From Cyanobacteria bacterium OH_CBrB_359 (GTDB taxonomy: Bacteria; Cyanobacteriota; Vampirovibrionia; Gastranaerophilales; Gastranaerophilaceae): 64,000 bases of DNA. Positions within the stretch are counted from its first letter, which is position 1, and every line of letters starts with the position of its first letter. Positions 8,820 through 17,630 of this stretch are shown here, in pieces. The position numbers and the translations under genes are program-made. The notes under the pieces are model-generated. The model did not search any database. It was not told the origin of the DNA and was given only the letters and a program-made list of their open reading frames with translations. Location of the stretch: positions 1-64,000 of the forward strand of contig JAEZET010000003.1 of assembly GCA_023433065.1 (NCBI GenBank). Direction: 5' to 3'.

Positions 8820-10511
8820 ATGAAAAAAATACTGATAACGGCTTGTTTATGTGCTCTAAGTGTAAATTTATGTTATGCAGATGCGTACTATGAGACTCCA
8901 AGCACCGGTTATTCAGCTATTCAGGATTATGTGGCGCCTGATATAACTCCTGAAATCTCTACTCTTTTAAAACAGGCTTCTGCCAATCCTGATAATCTTT
9001 TATTAAAGTTAAAACTTGCGAAATTATATGATGCTAACGGCAATGTTCAGGAAGCAAACGAGTTATATTCTTATCTTCTTATTGTCGCAAAAGATAACTT
9101 CCAGATTTTAAATGAACTTGAGAATGTTTTTAAGTATAAAATTTCAAGAGACAACAACAATGACTTAATGCATTCGAATTTAGCGCAAGTTTATTGCTTG
9201 CAGGGAAAATTTGATAATGCAATTAAAGAATACGGATTAGCAAGCTCTTTGAATCCTGCCAACTACAATTATAAGCTGAAAATTGCTGATTTATATATGC
9301 AAAAAAACGAATATATAAAAGCACTGCAAATTTTAGATAATAATATAAATTCTTTTCCTCATGATTTAAAATCCAGATTTAAGCGTGCGGAGTGTTATAC
9401 AATAATGGGTTCTTTTGATAAGGCAAGAGATGATTACAAGGCAATTTTGTATATCCAGCCTTCAAATTTCCAGGCTAAAATCGCCCTATATGATTTATTA
9501 AAGCCTAAATTAACAAGAGATGAAGTTATAAAAACTATGTATCCTGAATATGCTAATTCTTCTGTCGGAATATCAGCTTATTATAAATTGGCTTCTGACC
9601 TTAAAATTGCTAAGAAATACAGCGATGCAATATATTTTTATAAGTTGGTAATAAATATTGACCCTAAATACCAAGAAGCCTATATAGATTTGGCGGATAT
9701 ATATAAAGAAACAGGAGATTCAAAAGCTGCATTAGAGCTTATGGATGGTGCGCAAAAGAATCTTTCAAGTGCTTCTGAGATAGCAAAAAAATATACGGAA
9801 TCTGCTACAAAAGAAACTCAGGCAGAGATAGTCCAGCCTGCAGAACTTATGAAAAATGGTGACTATGAAAAAGCTTTGCCATTATATTTGGCTGTAAATC
9901 CGCCTACTGTCGATTCACTTGTCGGAGTCGCTTCGTGCTATCAGTTTTTGAGTAAATATGACGAAGCATTATTATACTTAAATCAAGCACAAAATTTAGA
10001 GCCGCAAAATTCTGATGTTTATTATGCTTTTGGCTTTTTATTCTTAAACAAAGAAGATTTTGACAATGCTAAGTTAAACCTTGAAAATTCGCTAAAATAC
10101 AATCCCGATAATCAAAAGTCAAAAAAACTGCTTCTGTTTGTTATTGATCAAGAAAACAACAAACTTTTAGATAAAGCATTTTATTATATTGATAATAAAA
10201 AATACTCAGATGCGATGGCAGTTTTAGATACAGCAATTAAAATCAATCCTGAAAATTCTGTAAATCATTATTATAAAGGTTCAATTCATTTCTTGCAGCA
10301 TAAGTATTTCCTCGCAATTGATGAATTCCAAAAAACAATAAAATATAATTCTGATTATGCAATTGCTTATTACTCTTTGGCTAATTCTTATGATGCAGTA
10401 AAAAATTACAAAGAAGCAAAATTAAATTACCAAAAGTATATATCACTTTCAAAAGAAGAAACTCCCGAATTGATTAAGGCAAAAGCAAGAGTAGAGAAGA
10501 TTAAAGACTAG
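8820..10511 (+). CDS. Exported tetratricopeptide-repeat protein
   Basis: A Sec signal peptide (MKKILITACLCALSVNLCYA|DA) is followed by about 12 TPR-like helix pairs through the rest of the 563 residues, with typical A-x-x-x-Y and DP/NP turns. It probably works as a periplasmic or envelope scaffold. The C-terminal 230 residues closely parallel the TPR protein at 28528, sharing PPT-x-DSLVG-x-A-x-CYQ, so the two are paralogues. A strong ribosome site (AGGAGAG) lies about 11 nt upstream. A long palindrome follows the stop codon. Confidence 0.85.
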   Translation: MKKILITACLCALSVNLCYADAYYETPSTGYSAIQDYVAPDITPEISTLLKQASANPDNLLLKLKLAKLYDANGNVQEANELYSYLLIVAKDNFQILNELENVFKYKISRDNNNDLMHSNLAQVYCLQGKFDNAIKEYGLASSLNPANYNYKLKIADLYMQKNEYIKALQILDNNINSFPHDLKSRFKRAECYTIMGSFDKARDDYKAILYIQPSNFQAKIALYDLLKPKLTRDEVIKTMYPEYANSSVGISAYYKLASDLKIAKKYSDAIYFYKLVINIDPKYQEAYIDLADIYKETGDSKAALELMDGAQKNLSSASEIAKKYTESATKETQAEIVQPAELMKNGDYEKALPLYLAVNPPTVDSLVGVASCYQFLSKYDEALLYLNQAQNLEPQNSDVYYAFGFLFLNKEDFDNAKLNLENSLKYNPDNQKSKKLLLFVIDQENNKLLDKAFYYIDNKKYSDAMAVLDTAIKINPENSVNHYYKGSIHFLQHKYFLAIDEFQKTIKYNSDYAIAYYSLANSYDAVKNYKEAKLNYQKYISLSKEETPELIKAKARVEKIKD

Positions 10512-10536
10512 CAAATTTTTATTGTAAACAATTGTA

Positions 10537-10584
10537 AAGTATATAGTTGATATATATCAACTATATACTTATTTTTGTTTTTAT
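10537..10584 (+). terminator. Long perfect palindrome followed by T-rich tract
   Basis: Bases 10537-10570 form a perfect 16-bp inverted repeat with a 2-nt centre, built around TATAGTTGATA. ATTTTTGTTTTTATT follows. It is a probable rho-independent terminator for the TPR gene. An operator role for the next gene, which starts 50 bp on, is the alternative. Confidence 0.6.
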
Positions 10585-10620
10585 TAATATACGAGAGAAT
10601 TATATTTGAAAGAGAGAAAA

Positions 10621-11046
10621 ATGGCTTATTCAAACATACAACTTAGTGTATTTGCTTTGTTATCAAAACAATCTCAACTTCAGGCAAAAATAATGGATAT
10701 ATCCGAAACAAGAACGATGATTTCAGATATGCAGTATTCAATGATGAACAATTCCAGTTCTCAATCAGGTGCTACTTTAGATCAGGCTAAATTACAAGAA
10801 CTTCAGGCAGCTGGCGATTTTGCAGGCATGACAGATCTGATTACTAAATATTATGAATCTCAGGCTTCTTCGGATTATACACAAAATCCCAATTTTGCAA
10901 TGTTACAAATGAAAGACAATCAATTAGAAATGGACCAAGAAAAATTCCAAACAGATTTAGATGCTACAATGACCAATTTGGAAGCCCAACAAAAATTACT
11001 TGATAATAATATAAAAGAAGACCATAAAATTGATTTGATACCTTAA
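10621..11046 (+). CDS. Unknown small helical protein, Gln/Met rich
   Basis: No family recognised. I prefer ATG 10621 because AAAGAGAG lies just upstream; a TTG at 10606 would make the ribosome site part of the gene. The 141-residue product is soluble. It has an N-terminal amphipathic helix (NIQLSVFALLSKQSQLQAKI), a central Ser/Gln-rich linker and a C-terminal coiled-coil-like helix rich in Gln, Asp and Met. The composition resembles small secretion-apparatus or filament proteins, but nothing in the sequence proves that. Confidence 0.55.
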   Translation: MAYSNIQLSVFALLSKQSQLQAKIMDISETRTMISDMQYSMMNNSSSQSGATLDQAKLQELQAAGDFAGMTDLITKYYESQASSDYTQNPNFAMLQMKDNQLEMDQEKFQTDLDATMTNLEAQQKLLDNNIKEDHKIDLIP

Positions 11047-11098
11047 TTTTAGTTAACTAAATGTTGGAAATTCACTGTGATTTTGTTATCATTGGCAT

Positions 11099-11347
11099 GT
11101 GAATATATTTAGAACTTTTGAAATATTTTTATCTAATCCTTTGAGTATAATTCAAAAAAGAATTATACGGATTTTGCATGTGGAAACAAATATTTTTTCT
11201 AAGCAAATTCCTATGCAGGTGGATTTAGAAAAAGATATGGCGCAGATTACTGTCTATGATAATCAAAAGGTTTATAAGTTACTTTCAAATGTTTTATATA
11301 AAAAGAAATATTTAAATGAAAATCACCACAGCCAAATTTATAACTAG
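11099..11347 (+). CDS. Possible small protein upstream of engB
   Basis: An 82-codon GTG-initiated frame overlaps the start of engB by 32 bp. The N-terminal half is hydrophobic and basic (NIFRTFEIFLSNPLSIIQKR); the middle reads like a beta-strand region. There is no convincing ribosome site. Without it a 270-bp gap would lie in front of engB, so it may be a real leader gene, but chance cannot be excluded. Confidence 0.35.
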   Translation: MNIFRTFEIFLSNPLSIIQKRIIRILHVETNIFSKQIPMQVDLEKDMAQITVYDNQKVYKLLSNVLYKKKYLNENHHSQIYN

Positions 11348-11897
11348 CGCTCCTTCGATTAAAGAATGTCCTGATTTTGGGCTTCCTGAGTTTGCTTTGA
11401 TAGGAAGGTCTAATGTTGGAAAGTCTTCTTTTATTAATTCCATTGCTAATATAAAAAATCTCGCCAAAACGAGTAATAAACCGGGAAAAACAAGATTAAT
11501 AAACTTATTTTTGATTAATGAATCTTTTGTTATAGCAGATTTGCCGGGATATGGATATGCACAAGTCTCTAAAAAAATGCAAGATGATTGGAAAAAAAAC
11601 TTAGAGAGATATTTGCTCAACAGAAAAGAAATTGTGTCGTTAATCCAATTTGTTGATGCCAGACATCCTTTGCAATCTAACGATTTACAAATGGCGGAGT
11701 GGATAAGATATAATAATCTGCCTTTAATCGTTATTGCAACAAAAGTTGATTGCATTCCCAGAGCCTCTGTCAGCAAAGTTGTGAAAACTTTTTCCGGTGA
11801 ACTTTCTGCTGATGTTTTTCCTTTCAGTAAGAGTAATTCGTACTATTACAACAACATTATAGAAACAATAGAGTCAATAGTGAATTCATACAAATAG
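11316..11897 (+). CDS. engB: Ribosome biogenesis GTPase EngB (YsxC/YihA)
   Basis: Essential GTPase of large-subunit assembly. The P-loop GRSNVGKSSFINS, the G3 motif DLPGYGYA and the G4 motif TKVD are all present in order, and 193 residues is the family length. The segment KTSNKPGKTRLINLF, the G2/switch I region, is diagnostic of EngB over other Era-like GTPases. No strong ribosome site is visible; expression may be coupled to the small overlapping frame before it. Confidence 0.96.
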   Translation: MKITTAKFITSAPSIKECPDFGLPEFALIGRSNVGKSSFINSIANIKNLAKTSNKPGKTRLINLFLINESFVIADLPGYGYAQVSKKMQDDWKKNLERYLLNRKEIVSLIQFVDARHPLQSNDLQMAEWIRYNNLPLIVIATKVDCIPRASVSKVVKTFSGELSADVFPFSKSNSYYYNNIIETIESIVNSYK

Positions 11898-11960
11898 AGG
11901 ATTAGAACCTGATTGCAACATATTAAAATATAATTAGGGGATAAAGTAGGGTTTTGTGCT

Positions 11961-12194
11961 ATGCTCGCTAAAAAAATAATTGAAGATTACAGCAAGCCGA
12001 ATATTTATATTGCACAAAATAATTGTATATCAAACTCAATAACACAAGCTTGGACACAACAGGCAATAGAATGTTATGAAATTAATTCTGATTGTAATAA
12101 ATGTTCCATAGCTCAAGGTAAATACTCGTTTGTTTGCCAAATGCCTAAAGTAATTGGTCAGCTATTGGAAACAGTGGGTAAACCAGTTTATTGA
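11961..12194 (+). CDS. Unknown 77-residue cysteine-containing protein
   Basis: Not recognised. AGGGG lies 18-22 nt and AGGG about 8 nt before the ATG. Six cysteines include C-N-K-C followed 12 residues later by another Cys, a possible metal site. The 3' end overlaps the convergent membrane-protein gene by 7 bp. There is no signal peptide or membrane segment. Confidence 0.5.
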   Translation: MLAKKIIEDYSKPNIYIAQNNCISNSITQAWTQQAIECYEINSDCNKCSIAQGKYSFVCQMPKVIGQLLETVGKPVY

Positions 12195-12529
12195 TTTGGT
12201 TTTGTTTTATCAAGAAACATTCTTAACGCATCATCCATATTCGCAGGAGATTCGAGTGAATTTTCCAATGATGGCTTTTCAACAGGTTTATTTGTATTTA
12301 CGATAAATTTTTTGTATAAATAAAGAATCGCAAAAACAAATAATGCAAATACTCCAACAAGCAATATTGCCTGTAAAAACTTTGTCATTACAGTTGATGT
12401 TTCGCTTTTTTCCTGAACCTTGGCGAAAGCTGAGAGAGTATTAAAAAAGTAAACGGGAAATAGATAAATTAATCTATTTAGCCGCAACTGTTTTCTTTCG
12501 TCTTGGTTTTGCCTTTGGTTTTTCATCAA
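12188..12529 (-). CDS. Small membrane protein overlapping the 3' end of the RNase E/G gene
   Basis: The 113-residue product has a basic/polar N-terminus, a first hydrophobic stretch (LIYLFPVYFFNTLSAFA, about 20-36) that could be a signal peptide, a second membrane helix (FLQAILLVGVFALFVFAILYLY, about 50-71) and an acidic C-terminal tail. The start is supported by GAAGG about 11 nt before ATG 12529. This places the first 56 bp inside the RNase gene in another frame. Function unknown; cotranscription suggests co-regulation with the RNase. Confidence 0.6.
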   Translation of the reverse strand: MMKNQRQNQDERKQLRLNRLIYLFPVYFFNTLSAFAKVQEKSETSTVMTKFLQAILLVGVFALFVFAILYLYKKFIVNTNKPVEKPSLENSLESPANMDDALRMFLDKTKPNQ

Positions 12530-14108
12530 TTAAAGTACCTTCTGTAGTATTTTCGCCTTGATTTGCTCTTTCGATATTTGTATTTTTCTTTTTATATGTT
12601 TTCTTTTTAATCTTATTTTCTTTTACCTCTGGGGTAGTTTGTGGTTCAATACTTTCAATTTTTGTAATTTCTACTTTAGTCTCTGTAGCGATTGGAGTTT
12701 CATTTTGTTCAACAGCATTTTCGATAATATTTTGTTTTGGCTCTTCATTTTGTTGGTTTAGTTGTTGCTGTTGTTGTTTATTATTTTGATGGTTAAAAAC
12801 TTTATTATGTTTATGAGCTTGATTTTTATTTTTAACCTGTTGTACAGGAAGTTTTAGTTTTGCTGCTTTAGATCTGTATTCTCCTTCAGCAACAGATGAT
12901 GAGAAACTCAAATCTTCTGCTATTATTCCTGTTCCGCCGCAGTGAGGACACTTTTTACTGAAAATTTCAGAAAGACTTTGTCCTTGTCTGTGCCTTGTTA
13001 ACTCTACAAGACCTAAATCTGAAAGCTGACCCAATTGAGGTTTTGCTTTATCATTCTCAAGAGCAATCTCAAACTCTTCCATAATAGCAAGCTTGTCGTT
13101 TCTGTTGGTCATATCTATAAAGTCAACGATTACCATGCCTCCAATATTTCTTAGTCTTAATTGTCTTGCAATTTCTTGAATAGCTTCTTTATTTGTTTTT
13201 AAAATGGTTTCATCCTGAGTCGCCGAGCTGATAAATTTGCCGCTGTTGACGTCGATTACTGTTAAGGCTTCTGTTGTCTGAATATAAAGATATCCTCCTG
13301 ATGGAAGTATGACTTTTGTTTGGAGTGCTGCTTTAATTTCTTTTGCAACACCTGAGGCTACAAGTAATGGTTCTGTGCCTTTATAAACATTTACATCAAT
13401 TTTTTTACTTATGTTCCAGTTTTGTAAAATTTGTTGAGTCCTGTGCATTGCAAAAGGAGTATCAAGAATGATTTCTTTTACGTCTTCGCTGCAAGCTTCT
13501 CTCATAACACGGTACAGCAAGTCCTGATCTCTATACAAAAGGCTTGGAGGCGTGTTAGTTTCTGCTGAAGCAATAATTGTATTCCATTTTTCTAGCAGAA
13601 TTTCCATATCTTCCTGAATATCAGCTTCAGACTGATTTTCAGCTTCAGTTCTTACAATGACACCTAAACCGACAGGTTTTAAAAGGCTTACAACTGATTT
13701 TAATCTTGCTCTTTCTTTTCCTGATACTATTTTTCTGCTGACGTTTATACCTGTTTCTTGTGGCATAAGAACCAAAAATCTGCCGGGTAAACTTATAGAA
13801 GTTGTAACTCTCGGTCCTTTATGTCCCGTGGGCTCTTTAATTGCCTGAACGATAATTTTTTGTTTTGGACTTAACTTATCTTTTAAGCTGCCTTTGCCGA
13901 TTGCATCATTAGCATGTAAAAATCCCATTTTGTCGGATCCTACATTTACAAATGCCGCATCTATGCTGGGAAGAATATTGTCAACTGTGGCGAGATAAAC
14001 ATCTGATAATAAAACATCGCCTTTATTTACATAGAATTCACTTACTCTTCCATTTTCTATAACTGCTGCGATATTGTCTCTTTCTGCAATAATGATTGAT
14101 TTTGTCAT
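12474..14108 (-). CDS. rne: Ribonuclease E/G family endoribonuclease
   Basis: Single-strand-specific endoribonuclease for mRNA decay and rRNA processing. An N-terminal S1-like region (residues about 35-120), an AALQTKVILPSGGYL segment, TVIDVNSGKF (catalytic Asp) and MVIVDFIDM (second Asp) are in the right order. CPHCGGTG is the zinc-link motif that joins dimers. The catalytic part is about 415 residues. The last 130 residues are a low-complexity Gln/Asn/Lys tail, as in cyanobacterial RNase E, where such tails bind RNA or protein partners. It is shorter than E. coli RNase E, so the rne/rng label is only by family. Confidence 0.93.
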   Translation of the reverse strand: MTKSIIIAERDNIAAVIENGRVSEFYVNKGDVLLSDVYLATVDNILPSIDAAFVNVGSDKMGFLHANDAIGKGSLKDKLSPKQKIIVQAIKEPTGHKGPRVTTSISLPGRFLVLMPQETGINVSRKIVSGKERARLKSVVSLLKPVGLGVIVRTEAENQSEADIQEDMEILLEKWNTIIASAETNTPPSLLYRDQDLLYRVMREACSEDVKEIILDTPFAMHRTQQILQNWNISKKIDVNVYKGTEPLLVASGVAKEIKAALQTKVILPSGGYLYIQTTEALTVIDVNSGKFISSATQDETILKTNKEAIQEIARQLRLRNIGGMVIVDFIDMTNRNDKLAIMEEFEIALENDKAKPQLGQLSDLGLVELTRHRQGQSLSEIFSKKCPHCGGTGIIAEDLSFSSSVAEGEYRSKAAKLKLPVQQVKNKNQAHKHNKVFNHQNNKQQQQQLNQQNEEPKQNIIENAVEQNETPIATETKVEITKIESIEPQTTPEVKENKIKKKTYKKKNTNIERANQGENTTEGTLIDEKPKAKPRRKKTVAAK

Positions 14109-14134
14109 AAAATTTTCCTTTATAAATCTTTTAT

Positions 14135-16633
14135 TTACAACTCATTAAGTATTTCATCGAAGAACTTTGTCCTTATAATCCTGAAATTTACTTCAGGATA
14201 AAACAGGTTAAGTAATTCATCGGGTTTAATTGATGGTATAACCGTATTTTGCCCTGTTTTTAAAATCAAAACCAATTTATCGTCGATAATAGAAGCTGAT
14301 TTTATCGAGGGTTTAACGTTAATGAGTTTTTTTATACCTTTTTTAGTTTTCTTCTCTATGAATATTTCATCACTTGAAGAAATCTTATTTATAATATACA
14401 TCAATTCTTTAAAATTTAGAATACCCTCTTTTAAAACAGAGCACTCGTATTCTGCCCATTGTGCTGTCGTATCAATGGATTTTGCCCCTTTAGAAATTTT
14501 AACAACTTCAATTATTTTTATATTTTGGGGTACAACTTTAGTTAGAGCAGCTTCAATTTCTTCAGGTTTTAGATCGTCTTTTAGCTCTAAATCAATAAGT
14601 TCTGTTTTGCTTTCATAAAAAATCGGCAGGGCAATCCCTAAAGATGTTTTAGGTGTAGGGTTAAAGCCTTGAGAGAACGCAAGCTTTAATCCTGAGCGAA
14701 AAAGCGCTTTATGAATGGTATTTTGCCAGTCCAGGTGAGAAATATATCGTAGCTCATTTTTTTTTGTCAGTTTAATCCTGTATTTAAAAATAGAATCATT
14801 AATTGTTTCTGCTGGCATTTTGCAATCTGTTATATAAGGTTTATCAATTATTTTTTTTGTTTTAAGGTTTGAGCATACTCCGCAATTTGAACATTCAAAT
14901 TCACATGGTTTTGAGCTTTCGCTGTTAATAGCTTTTTTATACTCTTGAATTAGCCAATCTTTGTTTATACCTATGTCTATTAAGTCCCATGGTAAGTTAT
15001 CATTTGTATCATAAGTTTTTTCAGCCAACTTTTGAAGAGAAATATTTAACTCTTCAGCAGTTTCATACCACAACTTTTTGTCCACGTTTTCGTCCCAGCT
15101 GCTCATATAAACACCTTTTTTGTAAAGGTTATAAACATAGTTGCAAAGAGTTGCATCTCCTCTTGATAAAACAGCTTCCATCATTGAGTTAAAATAGTTG
15201 TGATAATTTATTTTTAGCCCTTTTATTGATTTGGAATTATTGATTAAGTAATCAATTTTTTCTTTAATTTCATCCTTACTGTTTTGCCCTGCCCATTGAA
15301 GAGGCGTAAAAGGTTTCGGTACAAAGATTGACACAGTGCAAGTCAATTTTAATGAGTCTTTTAAATTTTCTTCCTTTTTAATGTAATTTGCATTAAATTT
15401 TATTTTTTTTAAAAGCTCAATCATTTCATCTATGTCTTTAAACGTTTCTGTGGGAAGACCTATTATAAAGTACAATTTAATTGAATCAGAGCCGTTTTTA
15501 TAACAACTCAAAATTGTATTGATTATCTGTTCTTCAGTAAGATTTTTATTTATTACATCCCTGAGCCTTTGACTACCTGCTTCAGGAGCTAACGTTACCG
15601 TTGATTTTCTTACCCCCTGAACAAGATTTGCAAGCCTTTTGCTGTATCTGTCAATTCTTTGGCTGGGCAAAGATACTGAGATTTTTTTATCGTTAAGGTG
15701 ACATGATAATTCTTCAATTACGTTTTCAATATTGCCATAATCATTCGAGGACAATGACAAAAGCGAATATTCATTGTAACCTGTATTTTTTAGAGATTTT
15801 TGCACAAGTTCTATTATGTCTTGGGCTTTTCTCTCTCTTACAGGCAAGTTAACATGTCCTGGCTGACAAAAACGGCACATTCTTGCACAGCCTCTTCTTA
15901 TTTCAACAACTGTTCTGTCATGGACTGAACTTGAATAAGGAATTGGGCTTTGAGCCAGATACTCTTCGTTTGTTAATTGAGAAATCCTTTTTTTTGTTTT
16001 GTTAGGAAATTCAGGTGAATAAACACCTTCTATATCGCTGAGTTTTCTTATGATTTCTGTTCTTGAAGCTGATTTTTCTTTTAATTCTTCGTATTTTGAT
16101 AAGATATCAATTATTATGTCTTCGCCATCCCCAATCATAAAAATATCAATAAACGCAGACATAGGATTAGGATTGTAGCAGCAAGGACCTCCTGCCATGA
16201 TGATAGGATGATTTTCCTTTCTTTCAGAGCGTTTAACAGGGATTTTCGCTAAATCAAGCATTTTTAAAACAGTTGGATAGGCCATTTCATATTGCAGAGA
16301 AAATCCGACAAAATCAAACTTATCCAATGATTTTTTCTTATCAAGTGTTGATAGCCCTACATTTTTAGATTCTAGTAGTTCTTTATAATCTAAATCCGGC
16401 GCATAAACCCTATCTGCAAGAAAACCCTTTTTTGAATTAACTAAACTGTATAAAATTTTTTGCCCGAGATTACTAATGGCTATTTCGTATTTGTCCGGGA
16501 ATGCCAGTGCAATTTTAACCTTAGAATCATCCCAGTTATCGTTATAAGTTAAATATTCACTACCAATGTATTGGTATGGCTTTTTTATTTCGAACAAATT
16601 ACATTGGGTATCAATATCAATATTTTGTGGCAT
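14135..16633 (-). CDS. B12-binding-type radical SAM protein fused to a TIGR03936/DUF2344 domain
   Basis: The 832 residues divide into three parts: an N-terminal B12-binding-like region (to about 210), a radical SAM core with RRGCARMCRFCQPG (C-x3-C-x2-C cluster ligands, about 245-260), and a C-terminal DUF2344-type domain (from about 600, RYISHLDWQNTIHKALFRSGL). The domain order matches the TIGR03960-TIGR03936 fusion, commonly found beside RNase E/G genes, as here. The natural substrate is unknown to me; an RNA or ribosome modification role is often suspected from context. A Cys-rich stretch (CEFECSNCGVC) between the domains may hold a second cluster. Its start directly follows the stop of the upstream gene. 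Confidence 0.85.
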   Translation of the reverse strand: MPQNIDIDTQCNLFEIKKPYQYIGSEYLTYNDNWDDSKVKIALAFPDKYEIAISNLGQKILYSLVNSKKGFLADRVYAPDLDYKELLESKNVGLSTLDKKKSLDKFDFVGFSLQYEMAYPTVLKMLDLAKIPVKRSERKENHPIIMAGGPCCYNPNPMSAFIDIFMIGDGEDIIIDILSKYEELKEKSASRTEIIRKLSDIEGVYSPEFPNKTKKRISQLTNEEYLAQSPIPYSSSVHDRTVVEIRRGCARMCRFCQPGHVNLPVRERKAQDIIELVQKSLKNTGYNEYSLLSLSSNDYGNIENVIEELSCHLNDKKISVSLPSQRIDRYSKRLANLVQGVRKSTVTLAPEAGSQRLRDVINKNLTEEQIINTILSCYKNGSDSIKLYFIIGLPTETFKDIDEMIELLKKIKFNANYIKKEENLKDSLKLTCTVSIFVPKPFTPLQWAGQNSKDEIKEKIDYLINNSKSIKGLKINYHNYFNSMMEAVLSRGDATLCNYVYNLYKKGVYMSSWDENVDKKLWYETAEELNISLQKLAEKTYDTNDNLPWDLIDIGINKDWLIQEYKKAINSESSKPCEFECSNCGVCSNLKTKKIIDKPYITDCKMPAETINDSIFKYRIKLTKKNELRYISHLDWQNTIHKALFRSGLKLAFSQGFNPTPKTSLGIALPIFYESKTELIDLELKDDLKPEEIEAALTKVVPQNIKIIEVVKISKGAKSIDTTAQWAEYECSVLKEGILNFKELMYIINKISSSDEIFIEKKTKKGIKKLINVKPSIKSASIIDDKLVLILKTGQNTVIPSIKPDELLNLFYPEVNFRIIRTKFFDEILNEL

Positions 16634-16975
16634 TTATGCTAAATCTTCCGGTCGGTATTTATCTATTTCAATTATTGTTCCGTTGAGCTGGTTATTTGTA
16701 AATTTTGAAATAAACTCAATTATTTTATCATGAGGAATCCTATAATTATATAAAGAGATGTGATTGTCTTTTTTCCTCATAACTCTAACTATATATTGAC
16801 ATTTGGACGCATATTCCAGTAAGTGGGTTTCGTTAAATAATTTTCCGTTTAAGTCTTTGTCTAACCTAACGTAACTATATCCAAGAAAAAGTTTAATTTT
16901 TTCTTCTGCTTCACCGTTTTTGGTTTTGCTTTTATTAAAAATATCAATTACTTTTTCATTAATTTTATCTGTCAT
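16634..16975 (-). CDS. Unknown 113-residue protein directly upstream of the radical SAM gene
   Basis: No family recognised. Soluble, mixed alpha/beta, with no membrane segment. Its TAA is immediately followed by the ATG of the radical SAM gene, so the two are cotranslated. It is the first gene of the probable operon running through the RNase E/G and small membrane protein genes. RVMRKKDNHISLYNYRIP could be a beta-hairpin core. Confidence 0.6.
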   Translation of the reverse strand: MTDKINEKVIDIFNKSKTKNGEAEEKIKLFLGYSYVRLDKDLNGKLFNETHLLEYASKCQYIVRVMRKKDNHISLYNYRIPHDKIIEFISKFTNNQLNGTIIEIDKYRPEDLA

Positions 16976-17097
16976 ATTCTTTATTTAACTACATTTGAGA
17001 TAAAATGTCTAAAAGTTTACATAATTTTTTAATATCGAATTTTTATAGGATTTAAATTAAACGAAATTGCATTATTTTTAATTTGTGGAGGATTTTT

Positions 17098-17571
17098 ATG
17101 AATATTAATAGTCTTGACTCAAATGCTTATGTAAATATGAGCGGGTTTACAAATCAATCTAATTTGCTTGATGCTTCCTGTCAAAATAAGTCTTCCGAGA
17201 TTAATGATGAAGTTTATCAATCAGAAGATACAATCAAATTCGATGAAATTGTAAGCAAATATGATATAGAAAATATTTCCCAGAATGAAATTAATTCCAT
17301 GTATAAAGATTTATATAAAAATGGGCTTATTACTTTAAAAGATATGATAGTGACTTTTGACCCTTCAAAATTGCCGGGCTTTAAAGAAGGTGTTTCAACA
17401 ATAAGTGGAGTAAGTTTTCCATCCAATTCGGATGAAAAATATAATTTGTTGGATAAATTAACATCACAGGCGAAGTATAACAGCGAATACGGTAATAAAC
17501 AGTTTCAGTCCACTTTCGACGATAGAGTTGCTTTGGCTGAAAAAATTAAATATTTTCAGGAAATAAATTAA
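17098..17571 (+). CDS. Unknown acidic 157-residue protein
   Basis: Not recognised. ATG 17098 is chosen because GGAGG lies 8 nt upstream; a TTG 15 bp earlier would swallow it. The product is soluble, Asn/Ser-rich at the N-terminus and then helical. It lacks a signal peptide. It ends in a good bidirectional terminator shared with the convergent HEAT-like gene. Confidence 0.55.
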   Translation: MNINSLDSNAYVNMSGFTNQSNLLDASCQNKSSEINDEVYQSEDTIKFDEIVSKYDIENISQNEINSMYKDLYKNGLITLKDMIVTFDPSKLPGFKEGVSTISGVSFPSNSDEKYNLLDKLTSQAKYNSEYGNKQFQSTFDDRVALAEKIKYFQEIN

Positions 17572-17604
17572 AAAAGCAGTTACTTATCAGTGACTGCCTT
17601 TTTT
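17572..17604. terminator. Bidirectional rho-independent terminator
   Basis: GCAGTTAC and GTGACTGC pair as an 8-bp stem with one T-G wobble around a 6-nt loop. A and T runs flank the stem, so it works on both strands, between the convergent genes ending at 17571 and 17631. Confidence 0.85.
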
Positions 17605-17630
17605 GAAAAATTATGTTTTTAGATATTAAT

